NCBI RefSeq assembly: GCF_007830155.1
Contig: NZ_VLKY01000005.1
Location: 289,096-353,095 of the forward strand
Source: Pseudomonas duriflava
GTDB taxonomy: Bacteria > Pseudomonadota > Gammaproteobacteria > Pseudomonadales > Pseudomonadaceae
Length of the DNA: 64,000 nt
Reading direction: 5' to 3'
Shown: positions 63,877 through 64,000 of the stretch, one piece after another
Position numbering within the stretch: the stretch's first letter is position 1
How the letters are laid out: the number at the start of each line of letters is the position of its first letter
Program-made: the position numbers and the translations under genes
Notes under the pieces: generated by a model
Databases searched by the model: none
Seen by the model: the letters and a program-made list of their open reading frames with translations, nothing else
What the model was told of the DNA's origin: nothing

Positions 63877-64000
63877 AATTCGGGTGAGGAATCGCTGTTA
63901 CTCGCTTCCTCGAATGGGTATGTGATCAGGTAATTGCGGGTTCGCAAGCTTTCGGCTTTAGGCGTCTTCCCGTAGGCAATCTTTACAGATTGTTTGGGTG
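63877..64000 (-). other. 23S-5S intergenic spacer of an rRNA operon
   Basis: The stretch after 5S holds the CACCCAAACAATCTG motif seen after the 3' end of pseudomonad 23S genes. The 23S gene itself must begin just beyond the right edge. Confidence 0.75.

Noticed and set aside
63564..63947. 127-codon minus-strand frame over 5S rRNA and its spacer
   Set aside because: Most of it is rRNA sequence; the C-terminal part looked vaguely transposase-like but no motif could be named.
1..64000. CRISPR arrays, prophage or insertion sequences
   Set aside because: No regularly spaced repeats, integrase, transposase or phage structural genes were recognised on either strand.

Overview
The window looks like chromosomal DNA of a Pseudomonas-type gammaproteobacterium (Pseudomonas in the broad sense). 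The main pointers are a 23-residue PqqA inside a pqqFABCDE-peptidase cluster, an mksFEB condensin operon near rimI and a probable pseudomonad psi subunit gene, a trifunctional PutA with a ribbon-helix-helix domain, the ech-vdh-fcs-aat-acd hydroxycinnamate cluster, and small DUF2790, DUF2780 and DUF4142 secreted proteins. Most genes are moderately GC-rich. Stretches around 19.2-20.6, 25.7-26.1 and 29.7-31.2 kb are clearly AT-richer and look like accessory or intergenic DNA. No insertion sequence, prophage or CRISPR array was seen.

Layout: (1) 1-2508, the N-terminal two thirds of putA, with four GTTGCA-type PutA operators upstream. (2) 2982-16225, a plant-phenolic block: a MarR regulator and a cystathionine beta-lyase on the plus strand, then on the minus strand porin, MFS transporter, exported DUF3237 protein, a gap with two inverted repeats, and ech, vdh, fcs, a second DUF3237 protein, aat and acd. 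This set should take up ferulate or p-coumarate, activate it to the CoA thioester, split it to vanillin or 4-hydroxybenzaldehyde, and oxidise the aldehyde. (3) 16707-19242, two tandem family 1 pectate lyases. With the phenolic block they suggest growth on pectin and feruloylated cell-wall material. A-rich motifs next to the ribosome sites of the porin and one lyase suggest Crc/Hfq catabolite repression.

(4) 20286-33822, a mixed region: orphan O-antigen-polymerase-like membrane protein, rtcBA RNA repair pair, manganese catalase with an ankyrin protein, DASS anion symporter, DUF2780 protein, DUF6152-DUF6644 pair, AT-rich lipopolysaccharide-kinase-like gene, HdeA-like periplasmic protein, PepD dipeptidase and a single-domain globin. 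(5) 33946-39126, one very large DUF4011-SF1 helicase-Vsr-like nuclease gene, a single-protein candidate defence system.

(6) 39490-47393, pqqF, pqqA, (terminator), pqqB, pqqC, pqqD, pqqE and an S9 peptidase (pqqM-like), a complete PQQ synthesis unit. (7) 47543-53648, two small hypothetical genes, an amino-acid permease, a PRISE-type short-chain reductase, an SGNH hydrolase, and DUF2790 and DUF4142 secreted proteins. (8) 53810-56920, elongator tRNA-Met, otsA/otsB trehalose synthesis and an acidic hydrophilic protein. (9) 56921-63090, rimI with a probable psi replisome subunit gene, then mksF-mksE-mksB. (10) The right edge holds an rRNA operon end on the minus strand: terminator, 5S rRNA and part of the 23S-5S spacer.
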